Assembly: GCF_037094685.1 (NCBI RefSeq)
Contig: NZ_CP146614.1
Span: 4,650,001-4,714,000, forward strand
Length of the DNA stretch: 64,000 nucleotides
Source of the DNA: Massilia sp. METH4
GTDB taxonomy: Bacteria; Pseudomonadota; Gammaproteobacteria; Burkholderiales; Burkholderiaceae_D
Reading direction: 5' to 3'
Shown piece by piece: positions 7,192 to 15,899 of this stretch. Position numbers and translations under genes: made by a program. The notes under the pieces are model-generated. The model was not told the DNA's origin. It made no database searches and worked only from the letters and a program-made list of their open reading frames with translations. Position 1 is the first letter of the stretch, and each line of letters begins with the position of its first letter.

Positions 7192-9501
7192 ATGACCAAG
7201 ACCATCCCCATCGTTCCCTTCGAGATCAGGCCATACGACAGGCCGGCCGGCGGCCTCGGCTCCCTGCACGGCACCGCCAAGGCGCTGATCGGCAATGGCG
7301 CCGTGCCGGCCATGGCGACCTTGCCGCGCCTGAACCAGCCGCAGGGCATCGATTGCCCCGGCTGCGCCTATCCCGACTCGCCGGACAGCAAGTCCGTCGA
7401 CTTCTGCGAGCAGGGCGCCTGGGCCATCGCCCACGAGGCGGGCAAGGCGCGCGCCACGCCCGGCTTCTTCGCCGCCCACACCGTGACGGCCCTGCGCGCG
7501 AAGGATCACTGGGAGCTGGAAGCGGCCGGCCGCCTCACGGCGCCCATGCTCTACGACGCGGCCAGCGACACCTATCGGGAGATCGGCTGGGAGGCCGCGT
7601 TCGCGCTGGCCGGTGCCGAACTGCGGGCATTGGCGCACCCGGACCGGGCCGTGTTCTACACGTCGGGCCGCAGCAGCAACGAGGCGGCGTTCATCCACCA
7701 GCTGTTCGCGCGCGCCTTCGGCACGAACAACCTGCCCGACTCGTCGAACCTGTGCCACGAATCGTCCGGCATGGCGCTGGCGGAATCGATCGGCGTGGGC
7801 AAGTCCACCGTCACGCGCGCCGACTTCGCCCACGCGCAGCTGATCATGAGCTTTGGCCACAACCCCGGCTCGAACCACCCGCGCATGCTGGGCGACCTGC
7901 GCGAGGCCAAGCAGCGCGGCTGCCGCATCATCATCTTCAACCCCTTGCGCGAACGGGGGCTGGAAGCGTTCGCCGACCCGCAATCGCCCGGCAACCTGCT
8001 GGGGGGCGCCGGCACGCCGCTGGCCGACGCGTATTACCAGGTGCGCGTGGGCGGCGACCTGGCCGCCATCACCGGCATCGCCAAGGCCGTGCTGGCGCGG
8101 GGCGCCGTCGACCGCGCATTCATCGATGCGCATACCGACGGCTTCGACGCCTTCCGCGCACTGGTGGACAGCCAGGCATGGCCGGACATCGAGGCCGCCA
8201 GCGGACTGACCCGGGCGCAGATGGAGGAGGCGGCCGGCTACTACATCGCCGCGCCGGCCACGATCGCCGCGTGGTGCATGGGCCTCACCCAGAACGAATT
8301 CGCGATCGAAACCATCCAGACGCTCGTCAACCTCATGCTGTTGCGCGGGAACGTGGGCAAGCCGGGCGCCGGCCTGATGCCGGTGCGCGGCCACTCGAAC
8401 GTGCAGGGCGATCGGACCGTCGGCATTACCAGCCGGCCGAAGGCGGCATGGCTGGCGGGGCTGGAACGGGTGTTCGGCTTCACGCCGCCGGCGGCGCCGG
8501 GGCTCGATGCGATCGGCGCGATCGCCGGACTGCTCGACGGGACGGTGGAAGCTTTCGTGGCCCTGGGCGGCAACTTTGCAGTGGCCGCTCCCGACACGCC
8601 GCGCGTGCTCGACGCGCTGTCGCGCACGCGCCTGACCGTGCACGTGGCCACCAAGCTCAATCGCACCCACCTGTTCCCGGGCAGGACGGGTCTGCTGCTG
8701 CCCTGCCTGGGCCGCACGGAGCTGGACATGCAGCCGGGCGGCGCGCAATTCGTCAGCGTGGAAGACACGGCGTCGATGGTGCATGCGTCGATGGGCCGCA
8801 ACCGGCCCGCCAGCCGCCTGCTGCGCTCGGAACCGTACATCGTCAGCCAGCTGGCCAAGCGCGCCTTGCCCGGCTCGGCGATCGCCTGGGACACTCTGGG
8901 CACCGATTACGACGCCACCCGGAACCGGATCGAGCAGGTGGCCTTCGGCGCCGTCGAGGGGTTCGAGGGATATAACGACAAGATACGCCGCAAGGACAGC
9001 AAGAACGGCTTCCACCTGCCGAACAGCGCCGCCCGCCGCGCATGGTGCACGGCGGTGGGCAAGGCGCGCTTCATCGGCCACGCCCTGCCGCGCGACACCA
9101 TCATGGGCCGCGCCCGCGCTGCGCATGGCGACCGGGTGCTGTGCCTGGCCACCATCCGCGCGCACCGGCAATACAACACCACGATCTATCGCGATCCGAA
9201 AGGGGAGGTGGACCGGTATCGAGGGGTGCACGGCACCCGCCACCTGCTGTTCGTGGGCCGCGGCACGCTGGCACGGCTGGGCTTCCAGGACGGCGAGGTC
9301 GTGCGCGTGCGCGCTGCCGCGCCGGACGGCGTCGAGCGCCACGTGGACGGCATCCGGCTGGTGGCCACGTCCCAGCAGGGCGATGACGTGTTCGGCTACT
9401 TCCCGGAACTGACGCCGCTGCTGTCGCCGGCGCTGGTGGCGCGCGGCGCGAACACGCCGGCGTTCAAGCAGATTCCCGTGTTGCTGGAGCGAAGCGGGTA
9501 G
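7192..9501 (+). CDS. FdhF/YdeP family molybdopterin oxidoreductase
   Basis: 769 residues. The order matches formate-dehydrogenase-H-like YdeP proteins: a Cys-rich N-terminal stretch (CPGCAYPDSPDSKSVDFCEQG, near residues 61-80) that could hold an iron-sulfur cluster, the molybdopterin-binding core with YTSGRSSNEAAF, SSNLCHESS and LMLLRGNVGKPGAG, and a C-terminal dinucleotide-binding barrel ending in GYFPELTPL. YdeP is linked to acid resistance in E. coli, but the substrate of this group is not known. No FdhD or cofactor gene is adjacent. An equally long antisense frame is an artefact of high GC. Confidence 0.88.
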   Translation: MTKTIPIVPFEIRPYDRPAGGLGSLHGTAKALIGNGAVPAMATLPRLNQPQGIDCPGCAYPDSPDSKSVDFCEQGAWAIAHEAGKARATPGFFAAHTVTALRAKDHWELEAAGRLTAPMLYDAASDTYREIGWEAAFALAGAELRALAHPDRAVFYTSGRSSNEAAFIHQLFARAFGTNNLPDSSNLCHESSGMALAESIGVGKSTVTRADFAHAQLIMSFGHNPGSNHPRMLGDLREAKQRGCRIIIFNPLRERGLEAFADPQSPGNLLGGAGTPLADAYYQVRVGGDLAAITGIAKAVLARGAVDRAFIDAHTDGFDAFRALVDSQAWPDIEAASGLTRAQMEEAAGYYIAAPATIAAWCMGLTQNEFAIETIQTLVNLMLLRGNVGKPGAGLMPVRGHSNVQGDRTVGITSRPKAAWLAGLERVFGFTPPAAPGLDAIGAIAGLLDGTVEAFVALGGNFAVAAPDTPRVLDALSRTRLTVHVATKLNRTHLFPGRTGLLLPCLGRTELDMQPGGAQFVSVEDTASMVHASMGRNRPASRLLRSEPYIVSQLAKRALPGSAIAWDTLGTDYDATRNRIEQVAFGAVEGFEGYNDKIRRKDSKNGFHLPNSAARRAWCTAVGKARFIGHALPRDTIMGRARAAHGDRVLCLATIRAHRQYNTTIYRDPKGEVDRYRGVHGTRHLLFVGRGTLARLGFQDGEVVRVRAAAPDGVERHVDGIRLVATSQQGDDVFGYFPELTPLLSPALVARGANTPAFKQIPVLLERSG

Positions 9502-9591
9502 GCGGGCGACGGTGCCGGTCGCCAGCGCGGCGGAATGGCGTGGCGCGCCAACGCCGCATGCAAGCGGCACCTGCGCCGGAAGGCAAACCGG

Positions 9592-10080
9592 TTACGGCGC
9601 GCGACGGCGCCGCCGCGCCTCGAAGGATTTTTCGAAGAACGTGGCCAGCATCTGCTCCAGCCGCTCGGCGGTGAGCTGGGTGCACGAAATCGTGCCGCCT
9701 TCCTTGCCCGAGCCGTCGCGCGCATGGCGGTCGAACGCGCTTTCCCATTCGAGCAGGCAATTGCTTTCGGTGGCGGTGAATGTCAGGGTGCAGGCATCGC
9801 GGCCGGCGTGCGCCGCCAGGCGGTTCTTGTCGGGCACGAAGGTGAGGCGCACGAAGTCGTTCCAGCCATCGTTGCCTTCCTCGATCTTGCCATCGTAGTC
9901 GTGCTCGTACATCTGCTTGCGCATCGCCGCCAGCTGGGGGCGGATCACGTTCTCCAGCGTGGCCCGGTACTGTTCGCGAAAGTCGAGCCGGGCCTGGCGC
10001 GCGGCCTGTTCCTGCTCGGCTTGCTGGGCGGCCGCCACGTCGGCCTCGTGCTTGATCGCGGCTTTGGTAAATATGGACAT
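9592..10080 (-). CDS. Hypothetical protein
   Basis: 162 residues from the ATG at 10080, which gives [20 protein letters not shown]; an open frame extends further but has no binding site. The N-terminal 60 residues form a charged Ala/Gln-rich helix, probably coiled coil. The rest looks like a mixed alpha/beta domain with a strand pair around [18 protein letters not shown]. There is no signal peptide or membrane segment. I do not recognise the family. It lies between the molybdoenzyme and the chemoreceptor, on the opposite strand to both. Confidence 0.6.
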   Translation of the reverse strand: MSIFTKAAIKHEADVAAAQQAEQEQAARQARLDFREQYRATLENVIRPQLAAMRKQMYEHDYDGKIEEGNDGWNDFVRLTFVPDKNRLAAHAGRDACTLTFTATESNCLLEWESAFDRHARDGSGKEGGTISCTQLTAERLEQMLATFFEKSFEARRRRRAP

Positions 10081-10281
10081 CTTGGCTCTTGGCTGAAAAA
10101 CATCAGTGTACACGGGGAGCCTCACTCATGCGGTATTCGCGGCGCCGAAGCGGGACAGATGCGCGGCGGCGTGCTACCATTGTTGCTCGGCAATATCATT
10201 GCCCGCCGCGGCCCCGCCCCTGCCTGCCAAACTTTGCTTTTTGACCGCGATTCCCCATCGCTCCCGCTCTCTCGTCGATCC

Positions 10282-11856
10282 ATGAAACTTGCTGACCTGA
10301 AAATAGGCGTTCGCCTGACCCTGCTCGCTGCTTTCTTCCTGCTGACTCTGCTTTTGGTCGGGTTTACCGGCTGGAATGCCCTGCGCGACATGAATACGCG
10401 CAATGCCGCCGGCTTCACCGAAGCCAGCGGCCTGATACGTGCCGTCGACGGTGCCCGCTCGGCCCAGGTCGATTTCAAGATCCAGGTACAGGAATGGAAG
10501 AACATCCTGCTGCGCGGCCATGATGCGGCCGCGCTGGAAAAGTATACGAAGGCATTCCAGGCCAGCGGCACGGCCACCGCCCGGAAGTTGAACGAGCTGA
10601 AGGGTACGATGGCCAAGCTGGGCATGGACACCGCCGCGGTCGACGAAGCCTTGCGCCTGCAAGGCGAATTGGGCCAGCGCTACCTGAATGCCTTGCAACA
10701 GTTCGATGGCGCCGACCCGGCGGCCGCGCAGAAAGTGGACAAGCTGGTGCGCGGCATGGACCGCGACGCTACCGAACGCATCGATGCAATCGTCGACACG
10801 ATCCGCAAGGAGGCGGACAAGCGCGTGACCGCCGTGGAGGAACGCAATGCCGAGGTCTATCGTAATTCCGTGTTGCTCCTGCTGGCGCTGCTGGCGGCGG
10901 CCGTGGCGATCGGCTCGCTGATCGTCGTGATGCTGATCCGCGGTATCACGGTGCCGCTGTCGCATGCGCTGGGCATCGCCAGGGACGTGGCGGCCGGCGA
11001 CCTGCGCAACGACGTGCGCAGCACCCGCCGCGACGAAATCGGCGACCTGCTGCGCGCGCTGGGCGCGATGAGCGGCAATCTGTCGCGCATCGTGGCGCAG
11101 GTGCGCACCGGCACGCAGGCCATCGCGGTGGCATCCGCCGAGATCGCGCATGGCAACACGGATCTGTCGGCCCGCACCGAGACGCAGGCCAGTTCCCTGG
11201 AAGAGACGGCGGCATCGATGAGCGAATTGACCAGCACCGTGCGCCAGAACCGCGACAACGCCGAAACGGCCGCCGCCCTGGCGGGCAAGGCCACCGAGGT
11301 GTCCACGCGCGGCAGCGCTACGGTGACCGAGGTGATCGCCACGATGGGCACCATCAATGGCACGTCGGGCAAGATCGCCGAGATCATCGGCGTGATCGAC
11401 GGCATCGCCTTCCAGACCAATATCCTGGCGCTGAACGCCGCGGTGGAAGCGGCGCGCGCCGGTGAACAGGGCCGCGGTTTTGCCGTGGTGGCGGGCGAGG
11501 TGCGCACGCTGGCCCAGCGTTCGGCCATGGCCGCGAAGGAGATTCGCGAGCTGATCACGGCTTCGGTGTCGGAAGTGGAGGCGGGCCGCACGCTGGTCGA
11601 CCGTGCCGGCGCCACGATGCGCGAAGTGCTGGAAAGCGTGGAGCAGGTGGCGGCCGTGGTGCAGCAGATATCGCTGGCCAGCAGCGAGCAGCAGCAGGGC
11701 ATCGAGCAGATCGACGAAGCGATCTCCCACATCGACAACACCACCCAGCAGAACGCGGCGCTGGTCGAGGAGGCCGCCGCCGCCGCCGAGTCGCTGCGCG
11801 AACAGGCCCGCCAGCTGGACGAATCGGTTGCCGTGTTCAAGTTGCGCGCGGCGTAA
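10282..11856 (+). CDS. Methyl-accepting chemotaxis protein
   Basis: 524 residues. TM1 (residues about 11-30), a periplasmic four-helix-bundle-like sensor to about residue 190, TM2 (about 193-215), a HAMP domain (about 216-268), then the long signalling coiled coil. The hairpin tip carries the highly conserved [20 protein letters not shown] and [21 protein letters not shown], the CheA/CheW contact region. The tail lacks a CheR-binding pentapeptide. The ATG at 10282 begins directly before the family-typical [12 protein letters not shown]. The ligand is unknown; no che genes are adjacent. Confidence 0.93.
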   Translation: MKLADLKIGVRLTLLAAFFLLTLLLVGFTGWNALRDMNTRNAAGFTEASGLIRAVDGARSAQVDFKIQVQEWKNILLRGHDAAALEKYTKAFQASGTATARKLNELKGTMAKLGMDTAAVDEALRLQGELGQRYLNALQQFDGADPAAAQKVDKLVRGMDRDATERIDAIVDTIRKEADKRVTAVEERNAEVYRNSVLLLLALLAAAVAIGSLIVVMLIRGITVPLSHALGIARDVAAGDLRNDVRSTRRDEIGDLLRALGAMSGNLSRIVAQVRTGTQAIAVASAEIAHGNTDLSARTETQASSLEETAASMSELTSTVRQNRDNAETAAALAGKATEVSTRGSATVTEVIATMGTINGTSGKIAEIIGVIDGIAFQTNILALNAAVEAARAGEQGRGFAVVAGEVRTLAQRSAMAAKEIRELITASVSEVEAGRTLVDRAGATMREVLESVEQVAAVVQQISLASSEQQQGIEQIDEAISHIDNTTQQNAALVEEAAAAAESLREQARQLDESVAVFKLRAA

Positions 11857-12084
11857 CAGTTTCCCTTTCGCGGGCTGCCGCGTCCCCCGCGTCCCCGTAG
11901 GCAATGCTCCGGCCGCACTGCGCGGCTGGTGTCATCCGCCTTCCGCTGGCAGCCTGCAAGCCGCTGCCACGCGGCCGGTGTGCCGTTGCCTTCTGTATTC
12001 CGACCGGATACAGTACAGCATTGACCCATCGATAATATAAGAGCCGCAATGCCGCGTCACCGCGGTCGCGGCCCGAAAGCACAC

Positions 12085-12177
12085 ATGAAGCTACCAGGAC
12101 GACGCGCCGTGGTGACCGGCGCCGCCAGCGGCATCGGCCGCGCCATGAACGAATCGCCGCTCCCATGCCAGCCCTGA
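12085..12177 (+). pseudogene. SDR dehydrogenase N-terminal relic
   Basis: Thirty codons encode an intact short-chain dehydrogenase start: MKLPGRRAVVTGAASGIGRA, with the TGxxxGIG cofactor-binding motif. Homology then stops abruptly and the frame ends 10 codons later. The alpha/beta hydrolase gene begins inside the relic's last codons, in another frame. The rest of the SDR gene was evidently deleted when the hydrolase segment was joined. Whether the short peptide is still translated is unknown. Confidence 0.7.
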
Positions 12178-13109
12178 CGATGATCGCCGCCGCCGGGCTG
12201 GCCGTCCCCGCGATGGCCGGCGGCCTGGCGCTGTTTACGCGACATGTGGAGCGCAAGGTCGAGGCGGCGCTGCCGCCGCAAGGTATCTTCGTCGACGTGC
12301 CGGGTGCCCGCCTGCATGTGCGCGAGCAGGGCCACGGGCCGGCGCTGCTCCTGATCCATGGCCTGGGCGGACAGATGTCGCACTTCACCTACGAAGTGAC
12401 GCGGCAGCTGGCGCACCACCATCGCGTGGTGACGGTGGACCGGCCCGGTTCCGGCTATTCCGCGCGCCGGCCCGGCGCCCCGGCCGGCTTGCGCGGGCAG
12501 GCCGCCGCGCTGGCCGCCCTTATCGAACGGCTGGAACTGGAACACCCGCTCGTTGTCGGCCATTCGTTCGGCGGCACCGTGGCGCTGGCGCTGGCGCTCG
12601 ACTATCCGGAGCGCGTGGCCGGCCTGTCGCTGCTGGCGCCGCTCACGCACCTGCCTGACGAGGTGCCGCCGGCATTCCGCCCGCTGGCGGTGCGCTCGCC
12701 CGCATTGCGCCGCCTGATGGCGTGGACGGTGGCAACGCCGGGCGCCATCGCGCGCGGCGGCGCGGTACTGGACGAGGTGTTCGCGCCCGAACCGGTCCCG
12801 CACGACTTTCCCACCCGCGGCGGCGGCTTGCTCGGCCTGCGGCCCAGCCACTTCCTGGCGGCCGCGGAGGACATGGGAGCGCTACCCCTGGAACTGCCCG
12901 CCTACAGCCGCCGCTACGAAGAGTTGCGCATGCCCGTGGCCATGCTGTTCGGGCGCGACGACCGCATCGTGCCGTGGCGCGAGCACGGCGTGGCGCTGGC
13001 CTGCAAGGCGCCGCACGCCGTGCTGGAAGTGGTCGATGGCGGACACATGCTGCCCGTGGCACAGCCGGACCTGACGGTGAAATTCATCCGCGCCGCCGCG
13101 GCTGGCTGA
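12165..13109 (+). CDS. Alpha/beta-fold hydrolase with N-terminal membrane anchor
   Basis: 314 residues. A hydrophobic N-terminal segment (MPALTMIAAAGLAVPAMAGG) suggests a signal anchor. The hydrolase core has the oxyanion region LLLIHGLGGQ, the nucleophile elbow VVGHSFGGTV (Ser near residue 133), Asp of GRDDRIVPW and His of GGHMLPVAQP, a complete Ser-Asp-His triad. The family covers esterases, epoxide hydrolases and C-C hydrolases; substrate unknown. The start overlaps an SDR relic, and no separate promoter is obvious, so it may use the former SDR promoter. Confidence 0.8.
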   Translation: MPALTMIAAAGLAVPAMAGGLALFTRHVERKVEAALPPQGIFVDVPGARLHVREQGHGPALLLIHGLGGQMSHFTYEVTRQLAHHHRVVTVDRPGSGYSARRPGAPAGLRGQAAALAALIERLELEHPLVVGHSFGGTVALALALDYPERVAGLSLLAPLTHLPDEVPPAFRPLAVRSPALRRLMAWTVATPGAIARGGAVLDEVFAPEPVPHDFPTRGGGLLGLRPSHFLAAAEDMGALPLELPAYSRRYEELRMPVAMLFGRDDRIVPWREHGVALACKAPHAVLEVVDGGHMLPVAQPDLTVKFIRAAAAG

Positions 13110-13120
13110 AGGGCGGCCGC

Positions 13121-13543
13121 TCACGGCCGGTGCGCCTGCACGCGGCCGGCCAGGTCCGCCAGCGTTACCCGCCCGAACTGCTCGAGCAGCAGTGCTTCCG
13201 CGGCGCGCATGGCGTCGCCCAGGGTCGCGTTCACGGCGCGCTCGACGAGGCAGTCGGCGTGCTCGTCCGTGGTGCCGAGTGCAAAGACGGGCGGATCGCC
13301 CAGCGCGCGGTGGATATCGAGCAGTGTGATCTCGGCGAGCGGCCGGGCCAGCAGCCAGCCGCCGCCATGGCCTTTGCCGGACTGCACATAACCATGCTCG
13401 CGCAAGCCGGCCATCGTGCGGCGCACCACCACGGGATTCGTGTTCAGCATCGCCGCGATCGTCTCGGAGGTGGCGGGCGTGTCCAGGCCATCCATGTGTA
13501 TCAGCACATGGAGCATGCGGGATAGGCGGCTGTCGTGTCTCAT
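13121..13543 (-). CDS. Rrf2 family transcriptional regulator
   Basis: 140 residues with a winged helix at the N-terminus (SETIAAMLNTNPVVVRRTMAGLREHGYVQSGKG, residues about 27-59) and the GGGWLLARP wing typical of the YwnA-type Rrf2 proteins. Only one Cys is present in the region where IscR and NsrR bind iron-sulfur clusters, so it is probably a cluster-free member responding to redox or electrophiles. It is divergent from the thioredoxin-reductase-like gene, with a 100-bp shared promoter region, and probably controls it. Confidence 0.88.
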   Translation of the reverse strand: MRHDSRLSRMLHVLIHMDGLDTPATSETIAAMLNTNPVVVRRTMAGLREHGYVQSGKGHGGGWLLARPLAEITLLDIHRALGDPPVFALGTTDEHADCLVERAVNATLGDAMRAAEALLLEQFGRVTLADLAGRVQAHRP

Positions 13544-13643
13544 GCCGCGATGATAGCAGGCGGCGATTCACGTAACAAAAGAAGTTGCTGGAACAGCTTT
13601 CCTGATCTATCATGTAACTTCATTAGATACGGAAGGAGCAGAC

Positions 13644-14555
13644 ATGTTCGACGTGATCATCGTGGGCGGCGGCTTTGCCGGCCTTTCCGCCGCCTTGCCG
13701 CTGGCGCGGGCACGCCGCCGGATCCTGCTGGTGGACGCCGGCCTGCCGCGCAACCGCTTTGCCCATCAAGCCCATGGCTTTCTTGGCCACGACGGCCGGG
13801 CGCCGCAGGCGATCCGGGCGGACGGGCGCGACCAGCTCGCCACCTATCCGACGGTTTCGTTTGCCGACGGCGAAGCCGTGGCGGCGGAGCGCGCCGGCGA
13901 AGGCTTCCTCGTCGGCATCGAGGGGCCCACAGGCCGGCGGCAGGAGAGGGCGCGCCGGCTGGTGCTGGCGACGGGCGTGCGCGACGAGCTGCCACCGCTG
14001 CCCGGGCTGTGGGAACGCTGGGGCGCGACCGTGATCCATTGCCCTTACTGCCACGGCTACGAATTGGCCGGCAATACGCTGGGCGTGCTGGGCGGCGACG
14101 CGATGGCGGCGCACAAGGCGGCGCTGGTGCGGGATTGGGGGCCGACGATCCTGTTCACGCAAGGCGGGCCCGGACCGGAGCCCGAGGCGGCTGAACTGCT
14201 GGCGTCGCGCGGCGTGGCAGTCGAGCACACACCGGTGGCGCAATTGCTGGGCGAGGCACCGGCGCTCGCCGGCGTACGCCTGGCCGACGGCCGCGAGATC
14301 GCCCTCGGCGGCCTGTTCGTGGCGCCGCGCACGCAGCCGGCCAGCCCGCTGGCGGCCCAACTGGGCTGCGTGCTGGACGAAGGCATGTTCGGGCCGCACG
14401 TGCGGGTGGATGAGCTCAAGCAGACCACGGTGCCCGGGGTGTTCGCGGCGGGCGACGTGGCGATGGCGATGCACAGCGCGCCGCTCGCGGCGGCGGCCGG
14501 CATGCTGGCCGGCGTGGCGGCCCACCGGTCGCTGGTGTTTCCGGCGGGCGCCTGA
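13644..14555 (+). CDS. Thioredoxin-reductase-like FAD/NAD(P) oxidoreductase
   Basis: 303 residues. FAD-binding motif VGGGFAGLSAALPLA at residues 7-21, redox pair in CPYCHGYE near residue 133-140, an NAD(P) domain with GGDAMAAHKAAL, and a C-terminal FAD motif TTVPGVFAAGDVA. The CxxC pair in the right place makes a dithiol reductase likely, but thioredoxin is not encoded nearby and many members serve small disulfides or peroxiredoxins. It is preceded by GGAAGGAG and divergent from an Rrf2 gene. Its stop codon lies inside the first unit of a 13-bp tandem repeat. Confidence 0.85.
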   Translation: MFDVIIVGGGFAGLSAALPLARARRRILLVDAGLPRNRFAHQAHGFLGHDGRAPQAIRADGRDQLATYPTVSFADGEAVAAERAGEGFLVGIEGPTGRRQERARRLVLATGVRDELPPLPGLWERWGATVIHCPYCHGYELAGNTLGVLGGDAMAAHKAALVRDWGPTILFTQGGPGPEPEAAELLASRGVAVEHTPVAQLLGEAPALAGVRLADGREIALGGLFVAPRTQPASPLAAQLGCVLDEGMFGPHVRVDELKQTTVPGVFAAGDVAMAMHSAPLAAAAGMLAGVAAHRSLVFPAGA

Positions 14556-14629
14556 GGTGCTGTCCTGAGGTGCTGTCCTGAGGTGCTGCCCTGAGGCGCT
14601 GTCCTGAGGGGCTGCCCCAAGGCGCGGCC
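14552..14629. repeat. 13-bp tandem repeat
   Basis: Five clear copies and one decayed copy of CTGAGGTGCTGTC run head to tail from the stop codon of the reductase gene. The rest of the gap to 14861 shows no gene, though it includes an open frame without a binding site that I do not accept. Confidence 0.85.
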
Positions 14630-14861
14630 ACCACGCCTGTCGGCATGGCGTCCTGTCATCGGGACGCGCATGTCGGCCTTCGGCAGGGAGCCAGGCGCTT
14701 TGCCGCGGGCGGGGAAACGCTTGTGGACGGTCACGGACGACGGGGATGCTTCATGCCTGTGAGCAGGCCATGAATTCAGCGGTGGCGTGCGCCGTGAACC
14801 GCCGCGCGGTGCACCTGGAAGCACGCGCGGCGGACCGGGCCCGACGGGATTGCCGCACCGA

Positions 14862-14880
14862 CTGTCAAATTTTCCGACAG
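14862..14880. promoter_or_regulatory. Palindrome matching the PEP-CTERM upstream element, downstream copy
   Basis: CTGTCAAATTTTCCGACAG is an imperfect palindrome matching the element at 15825-15847 upstream of the PEP-CTERM gene. This copy lies about 40 bp beyond the gene's stop, so the gene is bracketed by two copies. A role as an activator site here is unproven. Confidence 0.5.
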
Positions 14881-14885
14881 CCGGT

Positions 14886-14909
14886 GGCCGCCCGTCCCGG
14901 CGGGCGGCC
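14886..14909 (-). terminator. Hairpin after the PEP-CTERM gene
   Basis: Perfect 9-bp stem GGCCGCCCG/CGGGCGGCC with a 6-base loop, 12 bp after the stop codon. No T-run follows directly, so intrinsic termination is plausible but not certain. Confidence 0.55.
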
Positions 14910-14921
14910 GTCAGCAGGCCG

Positions 14922-15653
14922 TCAAGCCTGGCTGCGCCGGCGCAGGAAGCCCAGCGCCAGCAGGCCGCCGCCCAGCATCACGTACGTCGACGGCTCGGGA
15001 ACCGCCGTCGTCATGCCATAGAAGTTGCCGGTGCCGACCACGTGGTTGTCGGCGCCGGGATACGGTTGCGTGAAGCTGGACGAGAACGCCAGGTCGGCGC
15101 CGCCCGCCTGCATGTTCGTGTCGAAGTACTGGGCGGCCACGCCACCCACCACGTCGAGCTGGCCCAGGCCGCTCAGGTTGGGCGGCATCATGGAATTGAC
15201 CGTTCCCCGCAGCGTATAGCCATTGTATTCATGGCCAGCCAGGTCCAGCCAGAGGGTGCCGAGGCCGACGTTGTCGTCGTTCATCGTCAGCGGGTCGGAT
15301 GGATTGATCGTGGAAGGACCGTCATTCATGTAGATCCGCACGTAGCCGCCGGTATACAGCGTGGTGCCGCCTTCCGTGCTGGCCGGCGTGTAGCCGCCGT
15401 ACACGATGGTCAGCTCGCAGCCGGGGCAGAACTGGTCCTGCCCGGTGCCGTTCATGGTCGACACGATGCCGAAGCCGCGCGCGGTGCCGTCGGGCTCGAA
15501 GATCTGGTGCATCTGCACCGACGACGAGGAGAAGTCCAGGCCGTATTCCGGATCCCAGGTCACGCCGCCCACGGTTTGCGGGGCCGCGTGCGCCGAGGCC
15601 ATTGCTGCAACCGCCACTGCCACACCCACTGCTGCTTGTTTGATCGTCTTCAC
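14922..15653 (-). CDS. PEP-CTERM sorting domain-containing exported protein
   Basis: 243 residues. A signal peptide (MKTIKQAAVGVAVAVAAMASAHA) is followed by a beta-rich domain without a recognised fold and with a CPGC pair. The C-terminus is a textbook PEP-CTERM tail: VPEPSTYVML, a hydrophobic helix and RRR. Such proteins are processed by exosortase and usually linked to exopolysaccharide or biofilm. No exosortase gene is in the window. The promoter region has a sigma-54-like site and a palindrome (see those entries). Confidence 0.9.
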   Translation of the reverse strand: MKTIKQAAVGVAVAVAAMASAHAAPQTVGGVTWDPEYGLDFSSSSVQMHQIFEPDGTARGFGIVSTMNGTGQDQFCPGCELTIVYGGYTPASTEGGTTLYTGGYVRIYMNDGPSTINPSDPLTMNDDNVGLGTLWLDLAGHEYNGYTLRGTVNSMMPPNLSGLGQLDVVGGVAAQYFDTNMQAGGADLAFSSSFTQPYPGADNHVVGTGNFYGMTTAVPEPSTYVMLGGGLLALGFLRRRSQA

Positions 15654-15725
15654 TATTAGCTCCAGGTAGTTGTAAGGGTTACACGGGTCTCTTTCGGAAC
15701 CTTGTTATTGTTTGCATATCGATAC

Positions 15726-15739
15726 GCATTTTTCGTGCC
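15726..15739 (-). promoter_or_regulatory. Sigma-54 (RpoN) promoter candidate
   Basis: On the minus strand the sequence reads CGGCACGAAAAATGCG. It has the GG and GC dinucleotides exactly 10 bases apart and CACG after the GG, close to consensus TGGCACG-N4-TTGC. It lies about 75-85 bases upstream of the PEP-CTERM start codon. PEP-CTERM genes are known to be often RpoN and PrsK/PrsR controlled. Confidence 0.7.
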
Positions 15740-15824
15740 GAAAGCTGGCCTGTTATGTACAAGTCGTTGATTCGATGCGAGTAACTACCGGATGGATAGC
15801 GATAGGAAACCGTTGAGAGAGCCC

Positions 15825-15847
15825 GGCTGTAAAATTTTTCGACAGCC
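15825..15847. promoter_or_regulatory. Palindromic upstream activator site candidate
   Basis: Arms GGCTGT and ACAGCC flank an AT core (AAAATTTTTCG). It sits about 90 bp upstream of the -24 element, the usual place for an enhancer-binding activator of sigma-54 promoters. PrsR is the likely but unproven ligand. The remaining intergenic DNA to 15899 has no other feature. Confidence 0.6.
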
Positions 15848-15899
15848 GTGATCGCCGCCACGGATGAATCGGGCTTTCTACGGGCTTTCTACGGGTTTT

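Noticed and set aside
7129..9570. 813-codon antisense frame over the molybdoenzyme
   Set aside because: High-GC shadow frame; the plus-strand frame has all family motifs.
13544..13643. Direct repeats TCACGTAAC and TCATGTAAC in the Rrf2 divergent region
   Set aside because: Only two short imperfect copies; not enough to call an operator.
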